A DNA stretch of 64,000 nucleotides from Methanobrevibacter sp. UBA412 (GCA_002495685.1 DAGJ01000016.1:24710-88709); one strand, 5' to 3'. Positions 1 to 9,608 are shown, numbered from the stretch's first letter. Notes: generated by a model not told the origin, from the letters alone. Program-made: numbers and translations.

Positions 1-90
1 TTATAATTCCAATTTTAACTACCATATTATCACAAGAATAAATCTATACTTTAAACTATTTAAGTACTTTTGTTAAAAAGATACCGGTAA

Positions 91-130
91 GTTTATATAT
101 TAGAACATATTGAGAAAGTGAAATATGTTC
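91..130. promoter_or_regulatory. TATA-like box next to a 9-bp inverted repeat
   Basis: The run GTTTATATATTAG (91-103) looks like an archaeal TATA box. It abuts an inverted repeat, GAACATATT at 103-111 and AATATGTTC at 122-130, with a 10-base spacer. The box could serve a minus-strand gene that lies left of the window, with the repeat as an upstream operator. It could also drive a short plus-strand transcript. The direction cannot be settled from the sequence alone. Confidence 0.35.
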
Positions 131-162
131 AAAAAAGAGTTAAACATTGAATAAATAAATAT

Positions 163-1308
163 TTACCTATATTTCTTTCTTTGATTCCATATTTTTTTTG
201 TAGAACTTAAACCACTTTTATTTAATGAATAATTAAAATTATTTATAATATCAATTAAATTATCAATAGCAATTTGACTATTTTCTATTAAATCCTTACT
301 GTTAGATTTAGATAAATTATTAATAACATGACCAATATCCTCAATACTGACAATTGGAATATTTAAATCATTAGCTAAATCAACACTAGCATGATCTTTA
401 TGAAAACCTTTTATTTTAATACTAGGAATTTCAAAAATACCCGCTTCAATAGTCATTCCCATACCCGCAGCATAAATTAAAATTTTAGCATGATGAAGAT
501 AATCATATAAATCCACATAATTATCTAAAACATTAATATTAAAAGAGCTAACTAAACTTTCAACTAATTGTTTATCAAATCGATATGGGGCAATGATTAT
601 AGGATAATTTAAACTTTCACAAACCTGTATTAATTTTTCAAGATCATTATCTCTTAAATCACCACCTAAAACAAGTAAAATATAATCATCAGTTAATTTT
701 AAACCATTTTCACTTAAAATTTGTTCTTTTGAAATATTTTTATGATTTTTAATGGAATCAATAACATAAGATACCATTGGATATCCACCAATATTTAGAA
801 CATTAATTAAATTATAATGATTTTTTAAATAAGAAACATATTTTTCAGAGGGAACAGTAACCAAATTTGCATGAGAAATAATTTCAATTGGGTTATAAAT
901 ATCTTGTTCTATATGAATAATAGGAATATGTAAAAAATTAGCAACCAAAATAGATTTTCTAACATCCCCTGCATTTCCGGCAGTGATAAGAAGATCTATA
1001 TTTTTACCTCTCATTGCGGAAAAAGCTTTTAAAAAGTCCTTAAAAATTAAGTAGGATAATTTTATATTAGAATTTTTTTTCTTATTAGATCCTCTACCTT
1101 GACCTATTGAAAAACATTCATCACAAAAAGGACTTAAAATATTTTTTACACTATCTCCATGATATAAACCTATTATTTTAGAATTTTCCCAATTTAATTT
1201 ATTTTTGGATTCTAATAATTTAATTTTTTTAATAATAGGAATAATTGTTTTTGCAGGTGTGATTTCTGCCGCAATTGCAATTGTCATTAACTTTTTTTTA
1301 TTTGACAT
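163..1308 (-). CDS. MurG-like GT-B fold glycosyltransferase
   Basis: Predicted cytoplasmic or membrane-associated glycosyltransferase of the MurG / UDP-GlcNAc transferase-like GT-B class, about 381 residues. The N-terminal part starts with a short hydrophobic beta strand (TIAIAAEITPAKT). The C-terminal half has the Rossmann-like segment ILLVLGGDLRDND, followed by YAAGMGMTIEAGIFEIPSI, which resembles the nucleotide-sugar binding GMGTxxEA region of MurG-type enzymes. The start at 1308 is preferred over 1320 because GAGG sits about six bases upstream of it. The gene overlaps the end of the polymerase gene upstream by 11 bases, so the two are probably cotranscribed and act on the same surface polysaccharide or pseudomurein-related glycan. 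Acceptor and sugar donor are unknown. Confidence 0.65.
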   Translation of the reverse strand: MSNKKKLMTIAIAAEITPAKTIIPIIKKIKLLESKNKLNWENSKIIGLYHGDSVKNILSPFCDECFSIGQGRGSNKKKNSNIKLSYLIFKDFLKAFSAMRGKNIDLLITAGNAGDVRKSILVANFLHIPIIHIEQDIYNPIEIISHANLVTVPSEKYVSYLKNHYNLINVLNIGGYPMVSYVIDSIKNHKNISKEQILSENGLKLTDDYILLVLGGDLRDNDLEKLIQVCESLNYPIIIAPYRFDKQLVESLVSSFNINVLDNYVDLYDYLHHAKILIYAAGMGMTIEAGIFEIPSIKIKGFHKDHASVDLANDLNIPIVSIEDIGHVINNLSKSNSKDLIENSQIAIDNLIDIINNFNYSLNKSGLSSTKKIWNQRKKYR

Positions 1309-2473
1309 TTTTTTCCTCATTAAAAAAATTAATTTTATAAAAACCTATAAAAATTAAAAAAATACATATAGCATAAAAAATCCAAACTACTAAATCGGTT
1401 GGTCCTGTTTCAATCCAAATTAATGTTTGAGCTAGAACAACTGCATAAAATGCAGTGAAAATGTCTTTTTTATATTTTTGTATTATATATAAAAATTTTA
1501 AAATTAGACCTAATAAAAACATTTGTATACCCATACCCATAATTCCAAAATCTAAAGTTGCAGGACCAAAAATAGTGGAAGTTATTGAATGATTTTCATT
1601 AAGAACAGCTTGCCCTACAAGAACTCTTGGATCTACTGAATTAAAAAATCCAGACAAAGTAGAATAGAAAAGATTACCATGAGTTAAAAATTGTCGACGT
1701 GTTACTTTATCAAATATATTTAAAGTAAATCCTGCCCTATAAGAAACTAATTCTAATGGACCAATTCTCCAATGTTGGGTAGAAATAGATTTAATAGCAA
1801 TGAAACCTATTAAAATAAATAAAATTATTATTATTAAAATAAATATTAATTGATGTTTAGTTTCAAAATTTCGAGTATAATATAGAGTTATGAAAGTAGA
1901 CAATAGAATAGCTATTGGAGTAGTTCTATAACCTGTTAAAACAAATAAAAATAAACCTAATATTAACAATAAATAATGTGAGTTTCTATTAAATTTAGCT
2001 AAAAGCAAATTGATTCCAGGTAAATAAATTATATAAGAAATTAACCAAATTTTAGTAGCAGCTTTAGTTTTTAAATAGCTACTAAATAATGGTATACCTC
2101 CTAATGAAATTAAATTAATTATCTGTAGAACAATACCTAAAATAACTATAAATAATAATAAAGATTCCATTCTAGAATAATTTCCAAAAAATGGAAGTTT
2201 TTCAAGATTTTTTTTAGGTTTAAACTTAAAATTCTCTATTTTATTTTTGAAAGAATTATTGAATTTATATAATATATTAGGAGTAAAGGTTCCTAATATA
2301 AAAAGTACTAATCCAAATAATATAAAAAAGTACATTGGTATTTCAGGAGTATGTAATTCTGTTGTTATATACCAAGTTGGTAATGCAATTAATACAAATA
2401 AAACGATTGCAAATACAATAATTAGTGGATTAAAAACATCTATATTTTTTAAATAAGATTTAATATTATTCAT
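1298..2473 (-). CDS. Wzy-like oligosaccharide repeat unit polymerase
   Basis: Integral membrane protein of 391 residues with about ten or eleven hydrophobic segments spread over its length. It has the layout of archaeal oligosaccharide repeat-unit polymerases (O-antigen polymerase-like). The central region GYRTTPIAILLSTF and the extracytoplasmic stretch around QHWRIGPLELVSYRAGF fit this family, in which Arg-rich periplasm-side loops bind the lipid-linked glycan. It would join repeat units of a surface polysaccharide outside the membrane. A glycosyltransferase gene follows with a short overlap. Family membership is recognised from overall pattern; the substrate is not known. Confidence 0.65.
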   Translation of the reverse strand: MNNIKSYLKNIDVFNPLIIVFAIVLFVLIALPTWYITTELHTPEIPMYFFILFGLVLFILGTFTPNILYKFNNSFKNKIENFKFKPKKNLEKLPFFGNYSRMESLLLFIVILGIVLQIINLISLGGIPLFSSYLKTKAATKIWLISYIIYLPGINLLLAKFNRNSHYLLLILGLFLFVLTGYRTTPIAILLSTFITLYYTRNFETKHQLIFILIIIILFILIGFIAIKSISTQHWRIGPLELVSYRAGFTLNIFDKVTRRQFLTHGNLFYSTLSGFFNSVDPRVLVGQAVLNENHSITSTIFGPATLDFGIMGMGIQMFLLGLILKFLYIIQKYKKDIFTAFYAVVLAQTLIWIETGPTDLVVWIFYAICIFLIFIGFYKINFFNEEKNVK

Positions 2474-3094
2474 AAAATCACATTTTTTTTATTAAAAACT
2501 TAAGAATTATAATTATGTTTATTATTAATTTTATATATCAATAATGTTACTATTATTTTTTATTAAAAAAATATTAATTAAATATTATAAATTTTTTCTA
2601 TTAGATCTAAAAATATATTATTAATATTTTTATGAATTAATAGAATTATATTAGATAAAAAAATTTTAAATTTTAAAGAAAACAAAAAGAAAATCCCAAA
2701 AATAGTAATAATATTATTTTTAAAATTATTAAAAATATTAATTTTTTATGTTAATAACATTACAATGACTTAAAAAAATGATAACTTAAATGTAATATCA
2801 AAAGTAAAAATTGTTAATAAAAAGCTGTTAACATGACAACTCACTGATATTATCCCACACAAAACATAAAGACTAAAGAAGCCATAAACTTACACTTGAA
2901 ATATACCTTTAACATGAAAAAAAGAAAAAGAGAGACTACAATGATATTAACATGTAGATACAAAATACAGTTGAAAAATATGTCTAAGAGTTACAAAAAT
3001 CAAATAGTAAAAAAGAACATTACAATAACCCCAAAATGATAATAATATTACATTATCAAAAAAATAAAAAATAAAAAATAAAAAAATTAATAAA
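2474..3094. repeat. Gene-free, repeat-rich spacer left of the coiled-coil gene
   Basis: No convincing ORF in 621 bases. The spacer holds short repeated words: AACATTACAATGAC (2756-2769) and AACATTACAATAAC (3016-3029), TACAATGATATTA (2937-2949), GATATTATC (2846-2854) and GAGTTACAAAAAT (2988-3000). It also holds a perfect mini-ORB-type box, TTACACTTGAAA (2890-2901). Identical 13-mers of the TACAATGATATTA and GAGTTACAAAAAT words recur on the other side of the neighbouring gene. The role is unknown; protein-binding iterons are a reasonable guess. Confidence 0.5.
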
Positions 3095-3781
3095 TTAATC
3101 TTTTTTCTCAGTGTCTAAAATATAAGTATCTTTAGAACCTACATTCAAATCAGTTTCTGAAGGCTCTTTATTCAATAAACGATCAATAAAACTACGAGAT
3201 TTATACCTTTCAATTAATAAACGATAAGCAGTCAAAAGATTATTTTTATCCATACTTTCCTCTAAACATGAATTCAACTTAGAATTTAAAGATTTAATCT
3301 CATCATTTTTAGAAGTTAATAAATTATCATTTCTTTGACGTTCCAATCTAATTTCTTCAGTATAATTTTTAGAGATATCATCAGATTTTTCTCTTTCCAA
3401 CCGAATCTCTTCAATTGAATGTGAAATAGATTTATCTTTCTCATCAATTATATCATAACATTTTTGCAAAGAAACTTGATTCTCATCCATAAGATCTTTA
3501 ATCTCTTCATTTTTTTTAGAGATTTCAAAATTACGTTTGTCAACTTCTTTGCTAATACCAGATTTAAGATTATTATTTTCTTCCCTCAAAGAAGAAATAA
3601 TATTATCTTTATCATCCAACATTTTATTGAAATCATCGATTTTATTATTGAATTGATTATATTCATTAAGAGTGAGAAGCATAACTTTTTCTCCACCATC
3701 AAAATTATCTTTTTTAGAAAGATCAATTCTGTAGGTAAAACTATTACCTCTTTTATATTGTTTAATTTCTTTTTCTAACAT
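3095..3781 (-). CDS. Coiled-coil protein with possible AbrB-like N-terminus, unknown function
   Basis: A 228-residue protein I cannot assign to a named family. Residues about 10-40 (YRIDLSKKDNFDGGEKVMLL) resemble half of an AbrB/SpoVT swapped-hairpin DNA-binding fold, with the pattern Ile-x-Leu-Ser-Lys then Gly-Gly-Glu-Lys-Val. Residues about 45-190 are a long charged coiled coil with near-repeats of EEIRLERE/EEIRLERQ. The C-terminus is short and acidic. The start has AAGGAA five bases upstream. The gene stands alone between two repeat-rich spacers that share 13-mers and carry mini-ORB-like boxes. A DNA-binding or chromosome-organising role is therefore possible, but this is inference. Confidence 0.55.
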   Translation of the reverse strand: MLEKEIKQYKRGNSFTYRIDLSKKDNFDGGEKVMLLTLNEYNQFNNKIDDFNKMLDDKDNIISSLREENNNLKSGISKEVDKRNFEISKKNEEIKDLMDENQVSLQKCYDIIDEKDKSISHSIEEIRLEREKSDDISKNYTEEIRLERQRNDNLLTSKNDEIKSLNSKLNSCLEESMDKNNLLTAYRLLIERYKSRSFIDRLLNKEPSETDLNVGSKDTYILDTEKKD

Positions 3782-4344
3782 AAAAGTTCCTTCTTAATGT
3801 TATAATAAATTTATACTAATAAATTAAGTATAATATGTTTAATTGTTTGTTAATCATAGCATATATAGTTGAGTTAATTATAATATTAATTACAATAACA
3901 AAAAAATTATTTAAATAATATTTAAAGAAATTGAGTTATAGTATAAAAAAATTTAAAGCATAAAAAAATGATTGAGTTACAATGATATTATCAATTAATT
4001 TTTAATAAAAAAATTGAGTTAACATATGCAAGAAAATTATATTTCTTAAAAAAAATAGTGCAAGCACCATTTCAAGTGAAAAAAATTGAGTTACAAAAAT
4101 TTTCAAAAATAACTCAATGAAAAGGATCGTCATTAACATTAAAAATTATTGAAAAAAAATTTTAAAACTAAAAAAATAAAAATGAAAAAAATAGAAAAAA
4201 ACAATCCAAAAAATCATATAAAATAGTACATTAATGATATTAAAAGATACATGTAATGTCATTGAGTTAAATGATAATATCTTTGAGTCACAAAATATAT
4301 ACTAAAAGTTAACAAAAAATAAAAAATAAAAATAGAATAAAAAA
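3782..4344. repeat. TTGAGTTA repeat cluster right of the coiled-coil gene
   Basis: No ORF in 563 bases. The word TTGAGTTA or a close variant occurs at 3869, 3931, 3972, 4014, 4086, 4262 and 4283 (TTGAGTCA), plus an inverted copy at 4111-4118. Several copies run into ACAATGATATTA or ATGATAATATC. TACAATGATATTA (3978-3990) and GAGTTACAAAAAT (4088-4100) are identical to words in the spacer at 2474-3094. A mini-ORB-like TTTCAAGTGAAA is at 4070-4081. The density is far above what I see elsewhere in the window. Confidence 0.55.
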
Positions 4345-5790
4345 CTACAAAGAAGAATTTTTAGTAAAATTATAAGCAAAATTAGTATAGGAACATGGGT
4401 GAATATGAAGATAACTAGCAACAGTATTGCCTAAAGCAATTCCATCCATAGAATTAACAATTCCTTTACCCCTTTGGACATCAAAAACAAAATTAGTATT
4501 ATCATTAGGCAAAATTTTAGTATAATGAAATTCATGCCCTCTTATAATATCATTTTTTTCAGAAATAATAGAATCTTTAGATGCCTTACCTATAACATAA
4601 CTTAAACCTTGGACATGAGAAGTCATTTTTGATTTATAAGGTAAAGCATTCACCATAGGAACATTATCTATAGATTGAGACAAGTATATTAAACCACCAC
4701 ATTCTGCATAAATAGGTAACTCATCTTGATGAAATTTATTAATTGAATTAATCATTGAAAAATTATTAGATAATTCTTGTTTGAACAATTCAGGATAACC
4801 ACCACCAATATATAAAGCATCTACATCAGGAAGATCATCATCTTTATAAGGACTAAAATAAATTATTTTAGCTTTATTATCTTTTAATGCATCAAAAGTA
4901 TCTTGATAATAAAAAGAAAAAATTTCGTCTTTAGCAACACCAATTTTTACTGGATTTTTATTTTCAACTTTCCATAATTCATTATTATTAGATTCATTTG
5001 TAGATTTATAATTTTCTATTAGTGATGTTGAAGATATATTATTATTTATATTAGACAAATTATTTTCATGTAAAATATTCATGTTTTCTTTTATATTAGA
5101 AAATTTAGATTGCTTGATAATATCCATTAATAAGTCCAAATCAATATATTTTTTAATTATATTAGACCAAATTTCAATATTATTAATAATTTTTTCTTTT
5201 TCTAAAGCAGGAACTAAACCTAAGTGACGTTGTTTAACCATCAAAGAGTCATCTCTAGGAATTCCCCCAATTACTTTAGTATCTGTTAATTTTTCAACAG
5301 ATTCTTTAGCTTTTAAATAATGTTTTTTACCACGAACTTTATTTAAAATAACACCTTCAATTTTAATTGAAGGATCCAAAGATTTGAATCCTAAAACAAC
5401 AGCTGCAGCACTTTTAACTAAACTTCGAGCATCTAAGATTAAAATTACAGGAGCGTCTAAAGCTTTAGCAATAGATGCCGTATTACCTACATCACCAGTA
5501 GGACTTATACCCTCATATAAACCTCTAACACCTTCAATTATACCTATTTTAGAATTAGATTTTTTTAAACCTTGATTAAAAACATTAATAATTTGATAAT
5601 CTGTCATAAAAAAAGAATCTAAATTTCTAGAAGGATTACCAGTTGCTAATGTATGGTATGAAGGATCAATATAATCTGGACCAACTTTAAAAGGTTGAAT
5701 ATTATGTTTTTCGGATAAAGCTTTCATAATCCCAGTGGCTATTGTTGTTTTACCTACAGCACTACTAGTACCAGCTAATACTATTTTCAT
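4345..5790 (-). CDS. cfbB: Ni-sirohydrochlorin a,c-diamide synthase (CfbB/CbiA family)
   Basis: ATP- and glutamine-dependent amidation of the a and c acetate side chains of the tetrapyrrole: Ni-sirohydrochlorin in coenzyme F430 synthesis, or cobyrinate in cobamide synthesis. The 481-residue protein starts with the P-loop domain [14 protein letters not shown] and [12 protein letters not shown], typical of CbiA. It ends in a class I glutamine amidotransferase domain with catalytic Cys in [11 protein letters not shown] and the late HIHPC motif. An Asn/Ser-rich linker (about residues 235-275) separates the domains and makes the protein somewhat longer than usual CbiA. It stands alone with no clear Shine-Dalgarno. 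Methanogens need this enzyme for methyl-coenzyme M reductase; CfbA-type genes lie near 41 kb. The CfbB versus CbiA choice rests on organism type. Confidence 0.85.
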   Translation of the reverse strand: MKIVLAGTSSAVGKTTIATGIMKALSEKHNIQPFKVGPDYIDPSYHTLATGNPSRNLDSFFMTDYQIINVFNQGLKKSNSKIGIIEGVRGLYEGISPTGDVGNTASIAKALDAPVILILDARSLVKSAAAVVLGFKSLDPSIKIEGVILNKVRGKKHYLKAKESVEKLTDTKVIGGIPRDDSLMVKQRHLGLVPALEKEKIINNIEIWSNIIKKYIDLDLLMDIIKQSKFSNIKENMNILHENNLSNINNNISSTSLIENYKSTNESNNNELWKVENKNPVKIGVAKDEIFSFYYQDTFDALKDNKAKIIYFSPYKDDDLPDVDALYIGGGYPELFKQELSNNFSMINSINKFHQDELPIYAECGGLIYLSQSIDNVPMVNALPYKSKMTSHVQGLSYVIGKASKDSIISEKNDIIRGHEFHYTKILPNDNTNFVFDVQRGKGIVNSMDGIALGNTVASYLHIHPCSYTNFAYNFTKNSSL

Positions 5791-5889
5791 GATAAATAGT
5801 TGTAATAAGTTCTATTTATAAATTTTCTTATTCAATAGAAAATGATTATTTACAATAAAACTATTAATATAAAAAATACATTTTATACT

Positions 5890-6996
5890 ATGACAATATT
5901 AGGAAAAATGCAAATTTTAGCAGATTCCGCACAATTTGATTTATGTGATTATGTAAACAAACAGAGAAATTCTGAAGTTAATTTACCTGGAATTTATAAT
6001 GCAAGTTCAAATGGTTGTGAAATTCCATTATTTAAAACATTAATGACTAATAAATGTAAAAATGATTGTAAATATTGTATTAATGAATGTAAAAGAAATT
6101 TTACAAGAATGGAATTAAGCCCTAGAGAAATAGCTAAAGTATTTTTAAATTATTATGATAGTAATTTAGTAAACGGTTTGTTTTTAAGTTCTGGTGTAGG
6201 TAATACAATAGATCAAACTATGGAAAATTTAATAGAAACAACAAGGATATTAAGAAAAGAATATGGGTATCAAGATTATATTCATCTAAAAATTATTCCA
6301 GGTGCTTCTAAAGATTCAATAAAGAGAGCTATGTCATTATCAGATAGAATAAGTATGAACATTGAAGCTGCTACTAAAGATGGTTTATATGAATTAAGTT
6401 CAACAAAAGATTATAATAAAGATATTTTAAAGAGAATTAAATGGATTAATGACTTATCAATAAGAGATTCATCATTAGCTCCTTCTGGACAAACTACGCA
6501 ATTAGTAATTGGTGCCAATGATGAAACGGATGAAGAAATATTAAAAAGAATGGAATCTTTATATAATAAATTTAATTTAAGACGAACTTATTTTAGTGCT
6601 TTTACACCGGTTCAAGGTACTGAATTAGAGAATAGAGAAGCACAATCCACAGAACGTACTGCACAATTATATCATGCTGATGCATTATTAAGTGAATATA
6701 AATTTAAAAAAAATGAAATAGTATTTGATGAAAATGGTCAATTATCCTTAAGTGAAGATCCTAAGATATTAGCAGCACAAGAGATGGATATATTTCCTGT
6801 TGAAATTAATTCAGCACCTTATATTGAATTAATAAGAGTTCCAGGAATTGGTACAAAATCTGCTAAAAAAATTATTAATATACGTAAAAAAATGCCATTT
6901 AAAAAATTAAGTGATTTAAAGAAAATTGGTGTTGTAACTAAAAGAGCAGAACCATATATAAAAATAGAAGGTAAATATCAAACAACATTTCAATAA
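5890..6996 (+). CDS. Radical SAM protein, putative DNA modification/repair family, C-terminal HhH
   Basis: Radical SAM enzyme with the cluster motif CKNDCKYC (CxxxCxxC) in the N-terminal third. It is preceded by the ILADSAQFDLC region typical of the putative DNA modification/repair radical SAM family (TIGR03916 type). The last about 60 residues (RVPGIGTKSAKKIINIRKKM) form a helix-hairpin-helix DNA-binding element. The in-frame ATG at 5842 would add 16 residues of AT-rich leader; the ATG at 5890 fits the family N-terminus better, though neither has a clear ribosome site. It lies divergent from cfbB across a 51-base gap. The substrate is unknown, and spore photoproduct lyase-like chemistry is only a family analogy. 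Confidence 0.8.
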   Translation: MTILGKMQILADSAQFDLCDYVNKQRNSEVNLPGIYNASSNGCEIPLFKTLMTNKCKNDCKYCINECKRNFTRMELSPREIAKVFLNYYDSNLVNGLFLSSGVGNTIDQTMENLIETTRILRKEYGYQDYIHLKIIPGASKDSIKRAMSLSDRISMNIEAATKDGLYELSSTKDYNKDILKRIKWINDLSIRDSSLAPSGQTTQLVIGANDETDEEILKRMESLYNKFNLRRTYFSAFTPVQGTELENREAQSTERTAQLYHADALLSEYKFKKNEIVFDENGQLSLSEDPKILAAQEMDIFPVEINSAPYIELIRVPGIGTKSAKKIINIRKKMPFKKLSDLKKIGVVTKRAEPYIKIEGKYQTTFQ

Positions 6997-6999
6997 TAA

Positions 7000-7707
7000 T
7001 TAATCTAAATCATCAAATAGATTCCAGATTTCTGAATATTTAAATTTTATCGCATTATCTATTAATAAAGATGCTTCTTTACTAATACTAAATTCCGGAG
7101 AGGTTTTTCTTAAATAACGAAGAACTGCAGCAGATCTTGGTGACCATAATGTAATTCTTGGATTTTTTTTAACTTTTTGGTTAATTTCTTCAATGATTTC
7201 ATAGTTAATTTTTGATGATGCTTGAGGTGGATTCTGACTTTTTTTTATAATAGATTTATTTTCAGATTTTTCAATCTTAAAAGTGTCAACATCTAAGTTA
7301 GGTTTATATTGATTATAGCTATTATTAAATTGCATATTTTTAGATGAAGTATCTATTTTAATATCGGCTTTTTCTATTAAAAAATCATTCTCTAATAAAA
7401 ATCTATTATTATTATGGTTTGAGTTATATGATTGTATTAAATTAGATAAATTATTATGATTTTTATGATTTTTTGATAAATTATTTAATTTAAAAACGAT
7501 CCTTCTTTGAGAATGATTACCTGTTTCTTTTTCTCCGAAATTATTAAAATCGTTAGATTCTTTAATTAATTCTTCTTTAATATGTAAATCATCCAAAATT
7601 CTATCATTTTCCAAAATACTTTCTAAATCATCAAAATGATTATTAGAATAATTTTCTTTTGAAGAATATGACTCTCTGAATTTTAAATTATAATTCTTAT
7701 TTACCAT
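7000..7707 (-). CDS. Asn-rich hypothetical protein with conserved-looking C-terminal domain
   Basis: A 235-residue protein of unknown family. About residues 1-165 are low-complexity, rich in Asn, Ser, Lys and His, and probably disordered. The last 60 residues are compact and predicted helical (IEEINQKVKKNPRITLWSPR, then SAAVLRYLRKTSPEFSIS and a Trp-containing end). This C-terminal part resembles a small nucleic-acid-binding or ribbon-helix type domain only in general shape. It ends 4 bases from the convergent radical SAM gene and is divergent from the DUF1786 gene, with which it shares a repeat-bearing promoter region. No function is proposed. Confidence 0.5.
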   Translation of the reverse strand: MVNKNYNLKFRESYSSKENYSNNHFDDLESILENDRILDDLHIKEELIKESNDFNNFGEKETGNHSQRRIVFKLNNLSKNHKNHNNLSNLIQSYNSNHNNNRFLLENDFLIEKADIKIDTSSKNMQFNNSYNQYKPNLDVDTFKIEKSENKSIIKKSQNPPQASSKINYEIIEEINQKVKKNPRITLWSPRSAAVLRYLRKTSPEFSISKEASLLIDNAIKFKYSEIWNLFDDLD

Positions 7708-7741
7708 GACAAAAACCTTAAATTTTAATTATTGAAGAATT

Positions 7742-7796
7742 TATAAGTTATAATATATAAGTTAAATGTTATAAGTTATAACTAATAACTTATAAC
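7742..7796. promoter_or_regulatory. TATAAGTTA repeats in a divergent promoter region
   Basis: Between the divergent genes at 7707 and 7834 the word TATAAGTTA occurs at 7742, 7757 and 7771, with an inverted copy ending at 7795. The last two form an 11-base inverted repeat, GTTATAAGTTA (7768-7778) and TAACTTATAAC (7786-7796), with a 7-base spacer. A TATA-like AATAATATATAATAA follows at about 7801. The arrangement looks like operator sites controlling one or both genes. Confidence 0.4.
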
Positions 7797-7833
7797 TAAA
7801 AATAATATATAATAAAAAAAACATAATAAATTT

Positions 7834-8895
7834 ATGAGAATTTTAGCAATTGATGTTGGAACAGGGACAAAAGATATAATGTTCTACAATACAGAAAAAG
7901 AAATAGAAAATTCAATAAAATTTGTTTTACCCTCCCCTCATTTAACTATATGTCAAGAAATTGAAAAAACAAATAGTAATATTTATTTAAATGGGGTGAT
8001 AATGGGTGGAGGAAAAATAAAAAATCAATTAGTTAAACACATGGAAAAAGGATATGAAGTGGCCGCAGAAAAACTTGCAGGAAAAACAATAAGAGATAAC
8101 TTAGAAGAAGTAGCATCTTATGGAATAGAAATTGTTGAAGATGAAAATAACAAAAAATATGAAAACTATACTAAAATAACACTTCAAGATGTGAATATTA
8201 ACAAAATATCAAACATTATCTCACAATACGATTTAAATTATAATTTTGATGCATTAGCTATAGCAGTTCAAGATCATGGATACAATGAAAAAATGGGAGA
8301 CCGTGACTTTCGTTTTGAAAAAATTAGAGAAAAATTAAAAAATCCAATAAAACCTGAAGAATACGGATTTTTAAAAAATGAAATACCCGAATATTATAGT
8401 AGAATGCAATCAGTGAAAAAATCAGTCCAATTAACAATAAAAAATAAAAACAATGAAAAACCATTATTATTAATGGATACTAAATTTGCATCTATATGTG
8501 GAATGTGTTATGATAAATCAACAAAAGGACTAAATAGTTATATAGTGATGGACATTGGAAATGGACATACAACTGTAGCATCAATTGAAAATGGGAAAAT
8601 ACAAGGAGTTTATGAACACCACACATCTAGATTAAATGGGGAAAAAATAGATAAATTAAATAAAAGATTAGCTAATGGAACTATAACATTTGAAGAAGTT
8701 CATGACGATGATGGCCACGGAGCACATGTAATAAACCCAATATCCAAAATAGAAAAAGTAATTGTATCCGGACCAAAAAGAAAATTAATAGAAGATACAA
8801 AATTAGATTATCATTATGCTTCTCCAGGTGGAGACGTTATGATGACTGGAACCATAGGATTAATCAAAACTATAAAATATAAATTAAATCAATAG
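7834..8895 (+). CDS. DUF1786 protein (putative pyruvate formate-lyase activating-like)
   Basis: A 353-residue protein that matches the archaeal DUF1786 family (COG4012), often named putative pyruvate formate-lyase activating protein without proof. The N-terminus RILAIDVGTGTKDIM and the later YIVMDIGNGHTTVASI look like the two phosphate-binding motifs of an ASKHA (actin/hexokinase-like) ATPase fold. There is no radical SAM Cys motif, so the common name is misleading. It opens an apparent operon with the PHP-domain protein (11-base gap) and the DUF63 membrane protein (15-base gap). Biochemical role unknown. Confidence 0.7.
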   Translation: MRILAIDVGTGTKDIMFYNTEKEIENSIKFVLPSPHLTICQEIEKTNSNIYLNGVIMGGGKIKNQLVKHMEKGYEVAAEKLAGKTIRDNLEEVASYGIEIVEDENNKKYENYTKITLQDVNINKISNIISQYDLNYNFDALAIAVQDHGYNEKMGDRDFRFEKIREKLKNPIKPEEYGFLKNEIPEYYSRMQSVKKSVQLTIKNKNNEKPLLLMDTKFASICGMCYDKSTKGLNSYIVMDIGNGHTTVASIENGKIQGVYEHHTSRLNGEKIDKLNKRLANGTITFEEVHDDDGHGAHVINPISKIEKVIVSGPKRKLIEDTKLDYHYASPGGDVMMTGTIGLIKTIKYKLNQ

Positions 8896-8906
8896 GAAAT
8901 AAAATA

Positions 8907-9593
8907 ATGAAAATCGATCCACATATTCATAGTATATATTCGGGAGATTCAAACTCACAAATTAAAGATATTTTAAAACAAGCCCAAAAAGTTGATTTAA
9001 ATGCTATAGCTATAAGTGACCACAACACAGTTAAAGGATCTAAATTTGCAATAAAAGAATCAAAAAATATGGATAATTTACTAGTTGTTCCATCTATAGA
9101 AATATCATCATATTCAGGACATATATTAGGATTAGGAGTAACAGAAAACATTCCAAAAGGAAAATCTGCAATAGAAACTGTAGAAAGAATACGGGATCTT
9201 GGGGGATTAGCAATTATACCTCACCCTTATTCTTATTATAGACATGGACTCTTTACAAAAATTGATGATAATTTATCAAATGACGGTGTTGAAACATTAA
9301 ATGCAAGATACATAATTGGATACTCCAATAGTCATGCTAAAGAACTAGCTAAAAATAAGAATCTAGCAAGATTTGGATCTAGTGATTCCCACTTTATAAA
9401 ATCAATAGGAGATTGCTATACAGAAATTGATTGTGATTGCAATGTAGATGATATTATAGATGCTATACAAAAAAAGAAAACAACACCTAAAGGAAAGAAA
9501 ACATCTAATTTTAGAGTATTGGGAAATGTTATAAAACGTAATTTTAAAAGATCTAAAACCATACCTAATGAGGTATTAGAAAAAGAACAATAA
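8907..9593 (+). CDS. PHP-domain metal-dependent phosphoesterase
   Basis: PHP-family hydrolase, 228 residues. Metal-binding motifs are visible in order: DPHIHSIYSGDS near the N-terminus, AISDHNTVKGS, the Glu in VPSIEISSY, IPHPYSYYR and GSSDSHF. Together these would hold a trinuclear metal site for phosphate-ester hydrolysis; family members include nucleoside 3',5'-bisphosphatases and histidinol phosphatases. The last 25 residues are basic and may touch nucleic acid. It is the second gene of the run with DUF1786 and DUF63. The substrate is not predictable. Confidence 0.75.
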   Translation: MKIDPHIHSIYSGDSNSQIKDILKQAQKVDLNAIAISDHNTVKGSKFAIKESKNMDNLLVVPSIEISSYSGHILGLGVTENIPKGKSAIETVERIRDLGGLAIIPHPYSYYRHGLFTKIDDNLSNDGVETLNARYIIGYSNSHAKELAKNKNLARFGSSDSHFIKSIGDCYTEIDCDCNVDDIIDAIQKKKTTPKGKKTSNFRVLGNVIKRNFKRSKTIPNEVLEKEQ

Positions 9594-9608
9594 TATGGTT
9601 TTTATCAA

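Noticed and set aside
3464..3778. Plus-strand ORF of 104 codons opposite the coiled-coil gene
   Set aside because: Phe/Ile-rich mirror of Lys/Glu codons on the other strand; no ribosome site and no plausible domain.
2474..4344. CRISPR array
   Set aside because: The repeated words are only 8-14 bases, irregularly spaced and without uniform spacers, and there are no cas genes.
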